Below are positions 32,396 to 44,165 of a stretch of DNA of 64,000 bases, in pieces. How positions within the stretch are numbered: position 1 is the first letter of the stretch; the number at the start of each line of letters is the position of its first letter. Both the position numbers and the translations under genes were made by a program. Origin of the DNA: Palaemon carinicauda (Eukaryota > Arthropoda > Malacostraca > Decapoda > Palaemonidae); contig NC_090739.1 of the NCBI RefSeq assembly GCF_036898095.1, forward strand, positions 62,480,342 through 62,544,341. The letters run 5' to 3'. Under the pieces are notes generated by a model, which saw nothing but the letters and a program-made list of their open reading frames with translations, had not been told where the DNA came from and made no database searches.

Positions 32396-33470
32396 CTAAA
32401 AAAATATGTATGGTATTCTTTAAGCAACAAAAAAATTATAATTAATGAAAAAGAGGAAATAATAAAAGCTAACAATTATTTTTCTATAATTATTCTAAAT
32501 CATTCTCATAAAAATTTGCACAAGTTCTAATATTGCAGCCTTTCCTAAGATACTTTTCCCAAACCAGTGAGCTAAAATTTGTAACTCTAACACTGCTGAC
32601 CCAATAAGTTTGTTATTAGAAAATGAAATAAAATAGTTTTTATCAGCCATACTTGTTCATTACATTTGTACTATAGTACTTGTATATTACATTATGTCCA
32701 TGCTACGGAGCCCAATTGCATACACTTGTGTTGATCAAGATCCAAATACCTTTAAGCCCTCATTTAACACCCAAGATACACATTAAATTTCTGCTAGACT
32801 TCAGAGGAAAACATAATTTTGCATTGCTCTTCCAGATTTTAGAATCACATTGTGCCCCTTTTCATCATTCATTTCAATTTGTGTAAATTTTTTTTTCTTT
32901 CTTTTAATCATGAATTTTTTTTTTTCACTAATTTGGACAATAATTAATTGGTGTTTTATGCTTTGATGAGCGTGCACGTCTTTTGTTCTCACAATTACTG
33001 TGAGAGTTAGTCTTCAGAGCTTTAGTTCATTACAGCATATGCAGTAATTTACGATTGTGTATGGGATTTTTGCTCCAACCATGCAGTTTGTTTTGCAACA
33101 ATCTCTTGACTTCGGCTCACTGCTTACAAGTAAAGTTTTTTGCCAAAAAGTCTACTACCAAAGAGTAAAGCAAGCATGTGTTATTTATTTAATTAATATC
33201 TACATAAATACATAAAATAGCAATTCAGGGGAAGAAGCAGCTCATACACCGGGAAAATTAAATTTCTTGATGATGCAAATATATGGACAAGGAAAACATA
33301 AAAGTGAGGGAGAGAACAAAAATATATTTTCTGCCAGTATTGAAACTTAACCTACCATGACTAATGGTCACAATGATGAAACAATGCAAAGGTAGCCCAC
33401 CATACCCACATTCCTGAATTAATGATTACCACAATTCTCGTTTCATGCATTTTCAGTCACCGAGCCACGG
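32396..33470. other. BTB gene intron, no clear feature
   Basis: AT-rich intronic sequence with homopolymer runs (poly-T near 32888-32925). No exon or recognisable repeat. Confidence 0.45.
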
Positions 33471-33993
33471 TAACTTCTCACCCTATGATACATCTGATCA
33501 AGAACACAGGATGACCTTCTGCTGTCAGTAAGATGCAGTGTAGTTTATTTGTAAAATCTTTCCCCTCGAATGCCCAGTCCTTCCAAGGCATGTTTGAAGA
33601 GCTTGTACATAAACGATAAAGTTTCACGCATTGTGAGGTGCAGTCATGCAGGCCTGAGTAACAACAGTCTGGTCTTTGCAATAAAGTCTGCGATGAATAA
33701 AAGCCCCTATCCAGATCAATCCTAACTCTGTGTGACCTTGGCAAATTAGGTATGCAATTTCCTTTTGTTGAGGAAGCAAAAGCTTCAAGAAATGCTGTCT
33801 TCCCAGTATTTAGTAAGACAAAGATTCTTTCTCTTAGGGTTTTTGGATGGGGCTCTGAAGTGGCTGCTAAGAATCAAGCTCATTAATTAAGCTTTCAATA
33901 GTCAAATTTTCCAAACACCCTGTTCAGAGTGCCGAAAGTCCTTTCAGATTTCCGGAAGTTAAAGTTTTCATTCCAATAAGCTCTATGACATGA

Positions 33994-34347
33994 GAAAGAC
34001 CCATCTTATAGACCTTGATATGACACAAGACAGCTTCTTCTGGAGGCAGAGGTGAACACCAATCCTTAAATCACAAGATTAGAGGTGCTGGTGAGATGCC
34101 TTTCCCATTACATTACACTAACACATGAATTTGCCTTGTAGAGCCAAGTGGTCAATGGTTTAAGACCTAAGAAAGACCCATCTTGTCGACCTTGATTTGA
34201 CAAAAGACAGCTTCTTTTGGAGGCAGAGGTTAGCAGCAAAGCTTAAATCACAGGATTAGAGGTGTTGGAGATTGGCATCTTTTCCATCACACTGACACAC
34301 AAATATGCCATACAGAGCTAAGTGGTGAATGGTCGGCAGAAATAGAG
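33994..34347. repeat. 177-bp tandem duplication (diverged)
   Basis: GAAAGACCCATCTT begins at 33994 and again at 34171. Both units share AGACAGCTTCTT, GGAGGCAGAGGT, TTAAATCACA and AAGTGGT blocks with many substitutions, so the duplication is old. Confidence 0.8.
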
Positions 34348-34550
34348 AATTGAAACAACAGCAACTTCGAAAAGTGCTCATCTTCTAAGACCTTACTCGA
34401 CAAGTTTTGCGCTAAAAAGTGTAGAGTTCGAATAAATCTGGTTGGTCAATCAGCAGTTGCTGATAGATAACTCAAGAAGCAGTCCTGGATTAAAATTGGA
34501 GAAATACATGTCATCATGGAGAGCCTGAATTTTGCTCAGACTGACATCAA

Positions 34551-34636
34551 GAGGGATGGGCTTTAAATTAAAGAGAAGACACTTGTTTATAATGAGGGAT
34601 GGGCTTTAAATTAAAGAGAAGACACTTGTTTATAAT
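34551..34636. repeat. 43-bp exact tandem duplication
   Basis: GAGGGATGGGCTTTAAATTA starts at 34551 and again at 34594; the two 43-base units look identical, hence recent. Confidence 0.9.
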
Positions 34637-34996
34637 GTCTCAATTACGAAGCATCATATTGTGTTTCCATTTGGACTAAGCCCAGCGATAAACTGTACAA
34701 GGAAATAGAGGTTAAGGCTTGTTGTGAAGTTCAAATGGGCTACGAACCATAATGCATGTGCCTTGCCAAGTTTCATTCGGAAATCATTTCAGATTGTAAA
34801 ATCAGCTCCTCTTTATTGAAGTTGTCTGCATGGACATTCTGCTTCCCTGGTACAAATCTTTGGGGAAAAGTTTGACTTTTTCCCTCTGCCCAACCAAAAA
34901 TCTACACTGGTAGATAACGGTGGTTTACATTAATGAATTTTGGGTACAAGGCACCATAATGGGACTAGGGAGACTATTCAGTTCTATGGTGTAACT

Positions 34997-35013
34997 GGGG
35001 GGGGGGGGGGGGG
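34997..35013. repeat. Poly-G run (17 bases)
   Basis: An uninterrupted G homopolymer, unusual in this AT-rich region; its true length may be uncertain in the assembly. Confidence 0.9.
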
Positions 35014-35260
35014 AACTCCTCGAGTTGCACAATGAAGTAAAACTTAGAGAATTGACTGATGAGAGAAAAAAAAAAATGGAATGAAGATAAAGAAGGCTAA
35101 TAAGGGGTGAGTCTCGGGGTCAAATGGATGATACAAAAAACCATTAAGTATTGCCAACAGTGCACGGCGTGAATTTCACTGACAGCACTTGGCCTTCTAC
35201 TGGAACACACAGTGGTTATAGTGGTTTGGGGGTTCTCTTCTCCCCGGTTCAAAATATAGG

Positions 35261-35817
35261 TAACTTTGGAATTGAATAGTGATTAACAGTCACAGCTCAT
35301 GACCTAGAACTCCAGAGGTACCCGCCTCTCTTGACGTATCTGAAAATAACCACATGGCAGCCAAACCCACAGACTAAAAAAACCAACAGTTTTAATGAAG
35401 ATATGAGCTCCACTCACAAACTACACAACCAATAGGTTGTCAGAAATCTTACAGAAGTCTGTACAAGATAATTTACACCATAAACACTAGTACCAGTCCT
35501 ATGAGGATGGGAACAGCTACTCTTGAAATATTTTCCATAGGACCACTGTACTGTATAAGTTGTAAAAAGTAATAAAATTACTAGTGTCTTTCTTCTCCTC
35601 TGAAAATTAAATATGTACAAATGAAAATACCATATGTGAAAGAGGAAATTTCTTACAAATAATGTAGATGAGGCATCAATAACTTTCAATAAATAATAAT
35701 AACAGCACTATGCAGTGTAGTACAGTACTGTAGTGTACTGTACGAAGATCCTACCACTATTCCAAATTCCTATTCACACTTTTAAACATATAAAGCAGAA
35801 TGCAATATCGGACTTAC
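35261..35817. other. BTB gene intron, no clear feature
   Basis: AT-rich intron next to the large BTB exon, with TACTGTAGTGTACTGTAC-type low-complexity sequence near 35715-35740. Confidence 0.45.
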
Positions 35818-36774
35818 CAAATTTTCTGGTGTATCCGCAAGACCAGCATTAGATTCTTCTAATATATTAGCTAAAGATCCAGCACTATAATCTTCTTTGA
35901 TTCCTCCCAGACCAGCTAATGTATAATTTAATGCCCGAGGTGATGCAGTCTTTGTCTCAGGCCTTGGGTCATGTAGAGGCTCTTGACTTGAAGTACTTCG
36001 TTTACTAATATCTACATGGGACTGATGGACTGGACTGTGACTGTAAGTAGAATAGGTTGATGTTGCAACAGACAAAGAGGAGGAAAATGATGATTTGTTA
36101 GTTTCAGGCTCTCTCGCAGGGTATAGATCACCAACTTCTGTTCGAGAGACAGCATTATTTTCCCCATTCTCTTTTACATTCATTGGTGAGGACGGCTCTA
36201 CTGACTGGGTTTTGTCAGATATAGATGAAGAAAGGGAAGGGGATACGTAGTCAGGACTTTTAAGCATCTGTCTTTCTTCGGGTTTCCTTCTTTTAGGTGA
36301 AGACATTAATGCATAATGATGGCTATAAAGATTTTCTAAAAAGTGGTTATCCAAACCTGCATTTTTAGAACTGGCACTGGTAGAATCATCTTTCAAGCCA
36401 CTATGTAGCATAGGTTCTGACCGTCTTTTCCTGGAGACTCCAGAACTTTTTTCTTTCCTTGGCTCACTGTGGTTTTTCTCTGGATCAGAGCCTTCACCAG
36501 AGCTAAAAACTCCTAATCCTTTAATCTGTAGAGCTTCAGCCGTCGACAGTAACAAAGGTACTTCTTTCTGAGGAATGTCTGTCTGTCCCGTGTACATGAA
36601 GTCTATCAATGCCTGCATTTCTTTGGCTGCTATTCCTCGCAAATATACAATTGGATGTTGACATGGCACATCCCCTAGAATGTGACGGAAGTAATCGCTG
36701 CATGTTACCAACACTAGTTTATGTGCGGCAAAAGTCTTGCCATCACACGCAAGCGTAACATCAGTTAAGGTATT
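35818..36774 (-). CDS. BTB/POZ zinc-finger protein, second exon (BTB domain and linker)
   Basis: A 319-codon exon, phase 0-0, with acceptor TTTGGTTTCAG and donor TTG|GTAAGT on the - strand. It begins NTLTDVTLACDGKTFAAHKL and continues VLVTCSDYFRHILGDVPCQH, YLRGIAAKEMQALIDFMYTG and LLLSTAEALQIKGLGVF. This is a complete TTK-type BTB/POZ fold, lacking only the first helix, which the upstream exon supplies. BTB domains dimerise or recruit partners. After it come about 220 residues rich in Ser, Pro and charged residues with basic clusters (SRKRRSEP, SPKRRKPEE) that look like nuclear-localisation signals. Confidence 0.95.
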
Positions 36775-37424
36775 CTGAAACCAAAACAAATTAATTTAGT
36801 CAAAGGAATATACTATGGAAATCAAAGTAGCTACACAGAACATTAGCAGTTTAAGTAAACATAAACAAAGCAACAAACTTTCATAAAATCTTTATACAAT
36901 GATGAATGAAGAAAAATACATTTTGTCACTGAAATTTATGCTATCTGTAAACAATATTAAGACAGCAACTTCCGAGTGCTGTATAGACTATAGAACAAAA
37001 TCACTAACTAGTAAACATATCACTGAAAAAGTAATTTCTAAAAACCTTGAATTATTTACCCTAAACTTTGATTTAACTAAAGTAAGACATAGCTTAAACC
37101 TGAAAACAATGACAATATTGCTGTATTTTCACAATGAAATTAATTAGAGTATTCAAATACAATTTCCACGCAAGTTCGTTGCTGATCCGATTCTGGGAGG
37201 GACAACTTCCACCCCTAAATCTATAACATAGATTTCAACAGTTCTCCTTATTGGTATATTATTATTATAATTACAGTACTATGCTATATGCCCAGGAGCT
37301 CCAACAGGGAAAATAGCTCAATGAGGAAAGGAAACCAGGAAATAAGAAAATTAATCAACAATTGAAATGAAGTATTTAAGAACAGTAACAACAATGAAAA
37401 TCACAAATTTTAAGTAATATGATA
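36775..37424. other. BTB gene intron with a LINE-tail fragment (- strand)
   Basis: The intron continues to 62598 (about 25.8 kb). At about 37240-37345 the - strand carries the tail block of the LINE family seen at 53.6 and 59.7 kb (CCTTTCCTCATTGAGCTATT, TTGGAGCTCCTGGGC, with an AAT-rich end). No exon is recognised. Confidence 0.55.
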
Positions 37425-37790
37425 TTTTGATTATAAAATAAAATTTTGAATATACTTACCCGGTAAATATATAATAGCTGCAACTCTGCGGCTCGACAGA
37501 AAACACACTCAAAAAAAAAACTCGCGAGCGATCGCTATGAAGGTTGCGGGTGTGCCCACCAGCGCCAACTGTCGGCCAGATACCACTCTTGCATGTAAAC
37601 AAAACCTTCAATTCTTCTCGTCCCGCTGCGTCTCTATTGGGGAGGAAGGGAGGGTCTTTAATTTATATATTCACCGGGTTAAGTACATTCAAAAATTTAT
37701 TTTATAATTAAAATATCATTTTTAAATATTTAACTTAGCCGGTGAATATATAATAGCTGATTCACACCCAAGGCGGTGGGTAGAGACCAG
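37425..37790 (-). repeat. DIRS copy 3: 3' ITR and internal complementary region
   Basis: The outer ITR 37440-37680 is the inverse of 43600-43780. The ICR (about 37660-37760) reads TATATTCACCGGGTTAAG, an AT-rich stretch, then TTTAACTTAGCCGGTGAATA, mirroring the two outer ends joined together. Confidence 0.88.
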
Positions 37791-38158
37791 AGTTAATTAA
37801 GTTTACAGCGTATAAGCTAAGAGTTTTTTCATTTTGACAGTTATCAATATAACAAAGCCAAAATATATAGGTACCTGGTAAGGAAGTTGACTTAGACGAT
37901 TACTCTGCCTTGTAAGTCTGTCTTCCTCACGGAGCCCAGCGATCCTCTTAGGATGCTGAAAGACTCCCAGGAGCTGAAGTATCAAGGGCTGCAACCCATA
38001 CAACAGGACCTCATCAAACCCCTAATCTGGGCGCTCTCAAGAAATGACTTTGACCACCCGCCAAATCAACCAGGATGCGAAAGGCTTCTTAGCCTTCCGA
38101 ACAACCCATAAAACAATATTAAAAACATTTCAAGAGACAGATTAAAAGGATATTGGAA

Positions 38159-39390
38159 TTAGGGAAGTGTAGTGGTAGAACCCTCACCCACTACTGCACT
38201 CGCTGCTACGAATGGACCCAGTGTGTAGCAGTCCTCGTAAAGAGTCTGGACATCTATTAAGTAAAATGACGCGAACATTGACTTGCTTCTCCAAAAAGTC
38301 GCGTCCATAATACTTTGCAGAGATTTATTTTGCTTGAAGGCCACGGAGGTTGCTATATCTCTAACTTCGTGCGTCTTAACCTCAAGCAAACATCGGTCTT
38401 TTTCATTCAAGTGAGAATGAGCTTCTCGTATTAAAAAAATCTGATAAAATATGACAAAGCATTCTTTGACATAGGCAATGAAGGTTTCTTAACTGAGCAC
38501 CATAATGCCTCAGATTTACCTCGTAATGACTTAGTACGGGCTAAATCGAACTTAAGAGCTCTAACAGGACATAATACTCTTTCCAGTTCGTTGCCTACGA
38601 TCTCTGATAAGCAAGGAATATCAAAAGATTTAAGCCAAGGACGAGAAGGCAGTTCATTTTTGGCCAGGAAACCAAGTTGAAGTTAACAAGTGGCTTTTTT
38701 CTGTAGAAAAGCCGATGTTCTTACTGAAGGCATGAAGTTCACTGACCCTTTAAGCCGAAGCCAAGCACACTAGAAAAAGTGTCATGAGGGTGAGATTCTT
38801 CAGGGAGGCTGAATGTAATGGCTCAAACCTGTCTGACACGAGGAACCTTAGGACCACATCTAAGTTCCATCCAGGAGTTGCCAAACGACGTTCCTTAGAG
38901 GTCTCGAAAGACTTAAGGAGATCTTGGAGATCTTTATTGTTGGAAAGATCTAAGCCTCTATGTCAAAAGACCGAAGCCAACATGCTCCTGTAGCCCTTAA
39001 TCGTGGGAGCTGAAAGGGAGCGAACCTTTCTCAGATGTAAAAGAAAATCTGCGATTTGGGCTACAGAGGTACTGGACGAGGACACAGATGCTGACTTGCA
39101 CCAGTCTCGAAAAACTTCCCACTTCGACTGGTATATTCTAATGGTAGAAGCTCTCCTAGCTCTTGCAATCGCACTGACTGCCTCCTTCGAAAAGCCTCTA
39201 GCTCTTGAGAGTCTTTCGATAGTCTGAAGGAAGTCAGACGAAGAGCGGGGAGGCTTTGATGGACATTCTTTACGTGGGGCTGACGTAACAGATCTACCCT
39301 TAGAGGAAGACTTCTTGGAAAGTCTACCAGCCATTGAAGTACCTCGGTGAACCACTCTCTCGCGGGCCAGAGGGTAGCAACCAACGTCAA
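38159..39390 (-). pseudogene. DIRS copy 3 tyrosine recombinase (broken)
   Basis: The N-terminal half is open (38963-39390): MAGRLSKKSSSKGRSVTSAP, then ARARRASTIRIYQSKWEVFR and IADFLLHLRKVRSLSAPTIK. The region 38410-38963 has frameshifts, but the LCPVRALKF-like and AKRVSEIHAF-like blocks can be followed across frames. The C-terminal part (38159-38410) has the HEVRDIATSVAF box, WRSKSMFASFYLID with the nucleophile Tyr, and the GPFVAASAVVGEG end. In copy 1 the same protein carries only one stop. Confidence 0.87.
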
Positions 39391-40807
39391 CCTTGTCCCT
39401 TCGTGAGAGGCGAACTTCTGCAGTACCTTGTTGACTATCTTGAATGGTGGGAATGCATATAAGTCCATAAAAGACCAATCCAGTAGAAACGCGTCTATGT
39501 AGATTGCTTCTGTATCTAGGACTGGCGAGCAAAAGATTGGTAACCTTTTGGTCAACGAAGAGGCAAAGAGGTCTATGGTGGGTTGACCCCAAGTAGCCCA
39601 AAGACTCTTGCCCACGTCCTTGTGGAGGGTCCATTCCGTGGGTATCGCCTGACCCCTCCGACTGAGACAGTCTGCCAAGACGTTCAAGTCCTCCTGGATG
39701 AATCTCGTCAACAGGGAGATGCCTCGAATTCTTGACCATAAGAGAAGGTCCCTTGCGATCTCGAGCAGCGTGAAGGAGTGTGTGCCTCCTTGCTTGGAGA
39801 TGTACGCCAAAATTGTGGTGTTGTCTGAGTTGACCTCTACCACTTAGTTTCGAAGAAGCTTTCTAATATCATCAAGGCCAAGTGGACTGCTAATAGCTCC
39901 TTGCCGTTGATGTGCATGCTCTTCTAACAGGTCCACAGACCCGAGCATTCCCGACCGTCCAGGGTCGCACCCCAACCCAAACCCGACGCGTCTGAGGACA
40001 ACACGTAGTTTGGGTTCTTGACTGCTAGGGATAGTCCCTCTCTCAGACTGATATTGCTGTCCCACCATTTCAGGCATGCCTTTACTGGTTCGGAGACTGG
40101 GAATGATACCGTCTCTAATGTCTTGTCCTAGTTCCAGTGAGAGGCTAGATGGAACCGGAGAGGCAGAAGGGGTAGTCTCCCTAGTGAGACAAACTGCTCC
40201 AGGGATGAGAGAGTCCCTACGAGACTGTTCCAACTCCTGACTGAATAAACGTTTTCTTTTCAGCATTAGTTGGACTTCGAGCAGGGCTTGACTGCGAATC
40301 TCCATCCCCAAATATAGAAAAATCTGGGATGGGATCAGTTGGGACTTTTAGGTTGACCAAAAGTCCCAACTCCCTGGCCAGACTCAACGTCCAATGTAGA
40401 TCCTGCAGACAGCGAGGACTGGACGATGCTCTGAGAAGCCAGTCGTCCAAGTACAGGGAGGCTCGGATCCCCGATAGATGGAGGGATTTTACCACATTAC
40501 TCATGAGCCTCGTAAACACGAGAGGCGCAGGAATAAGGCCAAAGCACAGGGCTCGAAACTGGTACTACACATTCCTGTAAACAAACCTCACAAACGGTTG
40601 GGAATCCGGGTGTATAGGAATGTGGAAGTATGCCTCCTGAAGGTCGAGAGAGACCATCCAGTCGCCTTCCATAAATGCTGTCAAGACAGCCTGGAAGACT
40701 TCATCGTGAAGTTTGTCTGAACACATTGAGCGCTGGGGAGAGCCTATGAGGTTTGAGAAGTCTATCTGGGCAGAGGCAGGAACTCCCAAGCCGAGAACTT
40801 CTCTCAT
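39061..40807 (-). pseudogene. DIRS copy 3 RT/RNase H with fused gag end (broken)
   Basis: The reading starts near 40807 with a gag-like C-terminal stretch (MREVLGLGVPASAQIDFSNL). It runs straight into RT palm sequence GDWMVSLDLQEAYFHIPIHP and PDSQPFVRF, so the RT fingers are missing. YLDDWLLRASSSPRCLQDLH follows (40217-40519), then a deletion within the LGMEI region. The RH half (39061-39843) has VNSDNTTILAYISKQGGTHS, NVLADCLSRRGQAIP, DLFASSLTKRLPIF and CSPVLDTEAIYIDAF. Frameshifts and stops separate the pieces. The 3' end overlaps YR. Confidence 0.85.
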
Positions 40808-41349
40808 GTCATATCAGACTCTCGCTCTATAAGCCAGCTTAAAAGTAGGGAAAGCAAAGGCTGTCTCCCCCAAACTCCTCCTGGTGATAAACCAGTCGTC
40901 TAACAAACGTAAAGCTCTCTTAGAAGAGCGAGAGAGCACTAGCTTATAAAACAACGGCTTTGAAGTAGCTAGGCCTAGTGTAAGCTCTGACGTTTAGGCG
41001 AACGAGGAGCAGCAGTTACAAAAAGATCCGGACAAAGATCCTTAAAAATCAGCATGATTTATTTAAAGTCCATAGAGGGCTAAGCAGCTTTAGGCTCCTC
41101 TCCGTCTGACAGAGTCCTCAAGGGAATATCAGTAGGAGGGGGAACAGCAACTTCCTCATCTGAAGGAACCTTGTCCGACAATAGCCGAGTCTCAAACAAG
41201 GGAGAGACCTACCGTGGTGGCAATGCTTTACAAGCAGAGTCCACACACACTGGTGCATTAGTAGCGGACCAGGACGCAACGTCATGTAACTGCTTGACAG
41301 TCTGTGAACCGTCAACAACAACAGGTGCGTGAGGACGCACAGCGTCCAC

Positions 41350-41500
41350 TCGAGACTGCTTTGACCGCCTAGTCTGAGCACACACACTGGTGCATTAGTA
41401 GCGGACCAGGACGCAACGTCATGTAACTGCTTGACAGTCTGTGAACTGTCAACAACAACAGGTGCGTGAGGACGCACAGCGTCCACTCGAGATTGCTTTG
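41350..41500. repeat. ~120-bp tandem duplication in DIRS copy 3 gag region
   Basis: The block containing CACACACTGGTGCATTAGTA, GTAACTGCTTGACAGTCTGT and CGCACAGCGTCCACTCGAGA occurs at about 41246-41372 and again at about 41383-41510, almost without change. It is a recent duplication in the same gag region that holds the minisatellite in copies 2 and 5. Confidence 0.8.
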
Positions 41501-41759
41501 ACCGCCTAGTCTGAGCAGTCTAAACAACTCTAGAATGCGGAGGTTGACGCTCAGCGTCAAAACAAGTCAACTCCGATTGTTGGCGAACGTCCTGAACGTC
41601 AACAGGAGCATCAGCAAGTGGCCTAACGTCCAAATGTGGCTGAAAATCCACACGAGACCGCATCGAGTGTGGTTCTAAACAACCTGACTGACGTGACTTG
41701 GCTACGCCAACGTCAACAGGACGCACAAAGGAACGTTAGGGTGGCTGAAGGCCAGGATC

Positions 41760-42221
41760 TCAATGAGATAAACGGCTAGACTCAACGGACTTATCGGCAG
41801 AATAGTCTTCCATAAGGGAGGCAAGCTTATTCTGCATGTCTTGCCGTACAACCCATTCAGGATCAACGGGAATGGTTGCGGTAAGAGACGAGGGTAACGT
41901 CTGTGACTGCAAAACCTTGCCTACAAAAAGACTCTCGGAGTCTGTGTTACGCTTTTGTTTAGGCGGCGAGCAGTCTTCCGATGACTGCATAGGGTCAGAG
42001 CTGTCTTAATGGTTAAAACCAGGACGCTGGACCTGTCCTGAAAGGACTGACTTTCGCTTAAAGGGCCTCGAAACCTTGTTCCACGGTTTCTTATGCGAAA
42101 AGCCTTCGGATGACGAGGAGAAAATCGTCTCTCTCGCCTTATGGTAGGGGTGATCTTGGTAAGATACACCTGATACCATAGAGGGAACGTCTGTTCGCTG
42201 ATCAAGGCCTCTCGAACCCAT
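41760..42221 (-). pseudogene. DIRS copy 3 gag-like ORF1 N-terminal part (one stop)
   Basis: The - strand opens with MGSRGLDQRTDVPSMVSGVS and continues HKKPWNKVSRPFKRKSVLSG to a TAA near 42003. The same frame then goes on MQSSEDCSPPKQKRNTDSES and DPEWVVRQDMQNKLASLMED to 41760. The block MGS-GLD-RTDV is shared with copies 2 and 5, supporting it as the authentic ORF1 start. Basic and charged composition fits a nucleic-acid-binding gag-like product; no defined domain is seen. Confidence 0.65.
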
Positions 42222-42987
42222 AAGTCGTACGACATTACTTCTCCCCTGGGCTTGGGAGCTTGCAAGAGGTCCCGGACTAGGCGAACGACAGGCACGAACA
42301 GACGAACCCTCGGTCGCAACACTGATAACACTTTGCGCAATATCACTTTATCACTACGATTTTCTGTTTTGCACTTAATTCACTGAAATCGAATTTTTTA
42401 AACAATTCACATTAGGTATGAATAAAACTGATTTCTACCTGAAGCACGCAATTCTACCCTCTATCAAAAGGTTATAATTGCGAAATCAGTCGTATAATGT
42501 AAGAACATTAATACCAGCAAAAAACAGTAAACATATTTTAACATAAAAAAAATCAGTGGCTGGGGAAGAGACTAAACACTAGTTCATTCAAAACTACGTT
42601 TTCAATCTCTCACCGTAAAGTGCCTTGGGACGAGAATAAAAACTAAAAACGTTTTATCCTTTCTCCCCGTACAGAGACTAGGGACGAGAGTAACTCGAGA
42701 ACAACGTTACTCGCTTGGGACGAGATAAAGATCGGAACGTTCTCTCTCCTCTCTCTCTCTCCGTCTCTATCTCTCTCTCTCTCTCTCTCTTGATTCGCAC
42801 CGAAGAGAAGAGCCCACTTACCTTTCGTCAATAAACAGGTTATTTGACCAAAGGAAAAACTGAAAGGTTTTTCAATTAAAAGTTCCTTTAAAATAGTCTT
42901 TAAAACATTTAAGCTTTAAAAGAAAAAAGAACAAAACGTCAGAATCGATTTACCCTTTCTGCAAAGTGAAACCGTGATACTCTCTCT

Positions 42988-43006
42988 CTCTATCGTAACG
43001 ATAGAG
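42988..43006. promoter_or_regulatory. Conserved leader palindrome, DIRS copy 3
   Basis: Same 19-base palindrome CTCTATCGTAACGATAGAG as in copies 2 and 5, at the corresponding place between 5' ITR and gag, beside a CT-rich run. Confidence 0.6.
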
Positions 43007-43599
43007 CGCAAACTGCGTAGCATAAATAAACTAAACGTTAGTTCATCTTTGAAACAGTACGAAGACTATTCAAAGAAAAAAGAAAACTATCATAAAATAT
43101 TTACTAAAAATATTTCATTTAACAAGTTTTAAATCATTAGCTCTGTAAAAGTTATTTACGATTGAAAAGGGCTCAACGTTGTTTAACTTCGGTTTCCAAG
43201 TTAGGACCGCCTACTCTCAGGAAAGGTCGCATATAAACAAATCATTAAAATTTATTTTGATGTTTATTATAAATGGAAAGCTAATCGAAGAGGCCTAATA
43301 AAGGCGGTTGAGATATAAAATATATAGAGGAAAATCTATAATTAATTTATAACGTGATAAGATAATTGCTAAAAGCCTAAAACACACTTCCGTCTAAGGG
43401 AAGGGTCGGCCATTTAAAAGTCAAAGAAAGTCCATACTCTCTTTCTTGTCATCAAAAATTAAATCTATCCAAAAACGAGTTCAAGATTTAAGATGAAGAT
43501 AAAACACCTGCACTGCGAAAGCTCAAACCAAAATGAAGTACTTCACCAAATATGTTGAGAAAACTCCAGGTTCTACAGCGAGTATTGATACATCTTGTC

Positions 43600-43795
43600 G
43601 TCAACGTCGACAGAGAAGAATTGAAGGTTTTGTTTACATGCAAGAGTGGTATCTGGCCGACAGTTGGCGCTGGTGGGCACACCCGCAACCTTCATAGCGA
43701 TCGCTCGCGAGTTTTTTTTTTAGTGTGATTTCTGTCGAGCCGCAGAGTTGCAGCTACTGTATTATATATTCACCGGCTAAGTTAAATATTTAAAA
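43600..43795 (-). repeat. DIRS copy 3: 5' ITR
   Basis: Inverse of 37440-37640, ending CACCGGCTAAGTTAAATATT. The following bases (ATTGTATTTTCCTAACATAC) already belong to copy 4. Confidence 0.88.
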
Positions 43796-43990
43796 TTGTA
43801 TTTTCCTAACATACCTCGAACTACTTTCTTAGGAGTACAGTACCTGGGATCTCCTCTCATCCGACCAGAGTTTTGTGTAGTTTACCCTACTTCTGTTTTC
43901 TGTGAGGACTAACCTCAGGTGGAAGGATACATGCACTGAGGCTAGGCCCGGGTCAGGGAGCGTGCTAGCTTGGGTCTTGACCCTCAGTAA
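43796..43990 (-). repeat. DIRS copy 4: 3' ITR
   Basis: Inverse of 52865-53052: CCTGGGATCTCCTCTCATCC, AGAGTTTTGTGTAGTTTACC and CGGGTCAGGGAGCGTGCTAG are found in reverse complement at the other end. Confidence 0.9.
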
Positions 43991-44044
43991 GTTCTTGGTT
44001 GTTTAGTTACTTAAAGGGTCCGTAAGGCACTCGGGGATGGAAGG

Positions 44045-44165
44045 GCGGGCCATTACCCGAAAGTAGTTCGAGGTAAGTATGTTAGGAAAAATACAAATTA
44101 CCTAAAATTTGTGATTTGTTCCAACACGGAAACTTACCTCGAACTACTTTCTTAGGAGACTTGCA
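44045..44165 (-). repeat. DIRS copy 4: internal complementary region
   Basis: The left half (GAAAGTAGTTCGAGGTAAGT, then ATGTTAGGAAAAATAC) is the complement of the 3' outer end. The right half (ATTTGTTCCAACACGG, then CTTACCTCGAACTACTTTCT) is the complement of the 5' outer end. On the + strand it reads as donor GAG|GTAAGT to acceptor CTTTCTTAG|GAG. Confidence 0.85.

Larger units (their letters stand above)
33478..35260 (-). mobile_element. Decayed DIRS-like element (RNase H and YR remnants)
   Basis: At 34821-34859 the - strand reads RFVPGKQNVHADN, the RNase H RF-PGK-NV-AD motif of DIRS elements. Downstream, 33478-33800 reads RVRIDLDRGFYSSQTLLQRP, then SGLHDCTSQCVKLYRL and NMPWKDWAFEGKDF. This is compatible with a YR domain of a family different from copies 1-5, but the match is loose. 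A 177-bp tandem duplication and a 43-bp duplication lie inside. It is in the same orientation as the BTB gene. Confidence 0.5.
37425..43795 (-). mobile_element. DIRS-type retrotransposon, copy 3
   Basis: Same family as copy 1 by ITR sequence (GAGCGATCGCTATGAAGGTT, CAGCGCCAACTGTCGGCC). It lies in the large BTB intron, same orientation as the gene. From right to left in element sense: 5' ITR (43600-43795), leader with the 19-base palindrome, gag (41760-42221), gag C-terminal/RT fusion (40565-40807), RT remnant/RH, YR, ICR and 3' ITR (37425-37790). It is internally deleted between gag and the RT palm and carries several stops. Its 5' end directly abuts copy 4, with no host DNA visible between. 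Confidence 0.9.
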
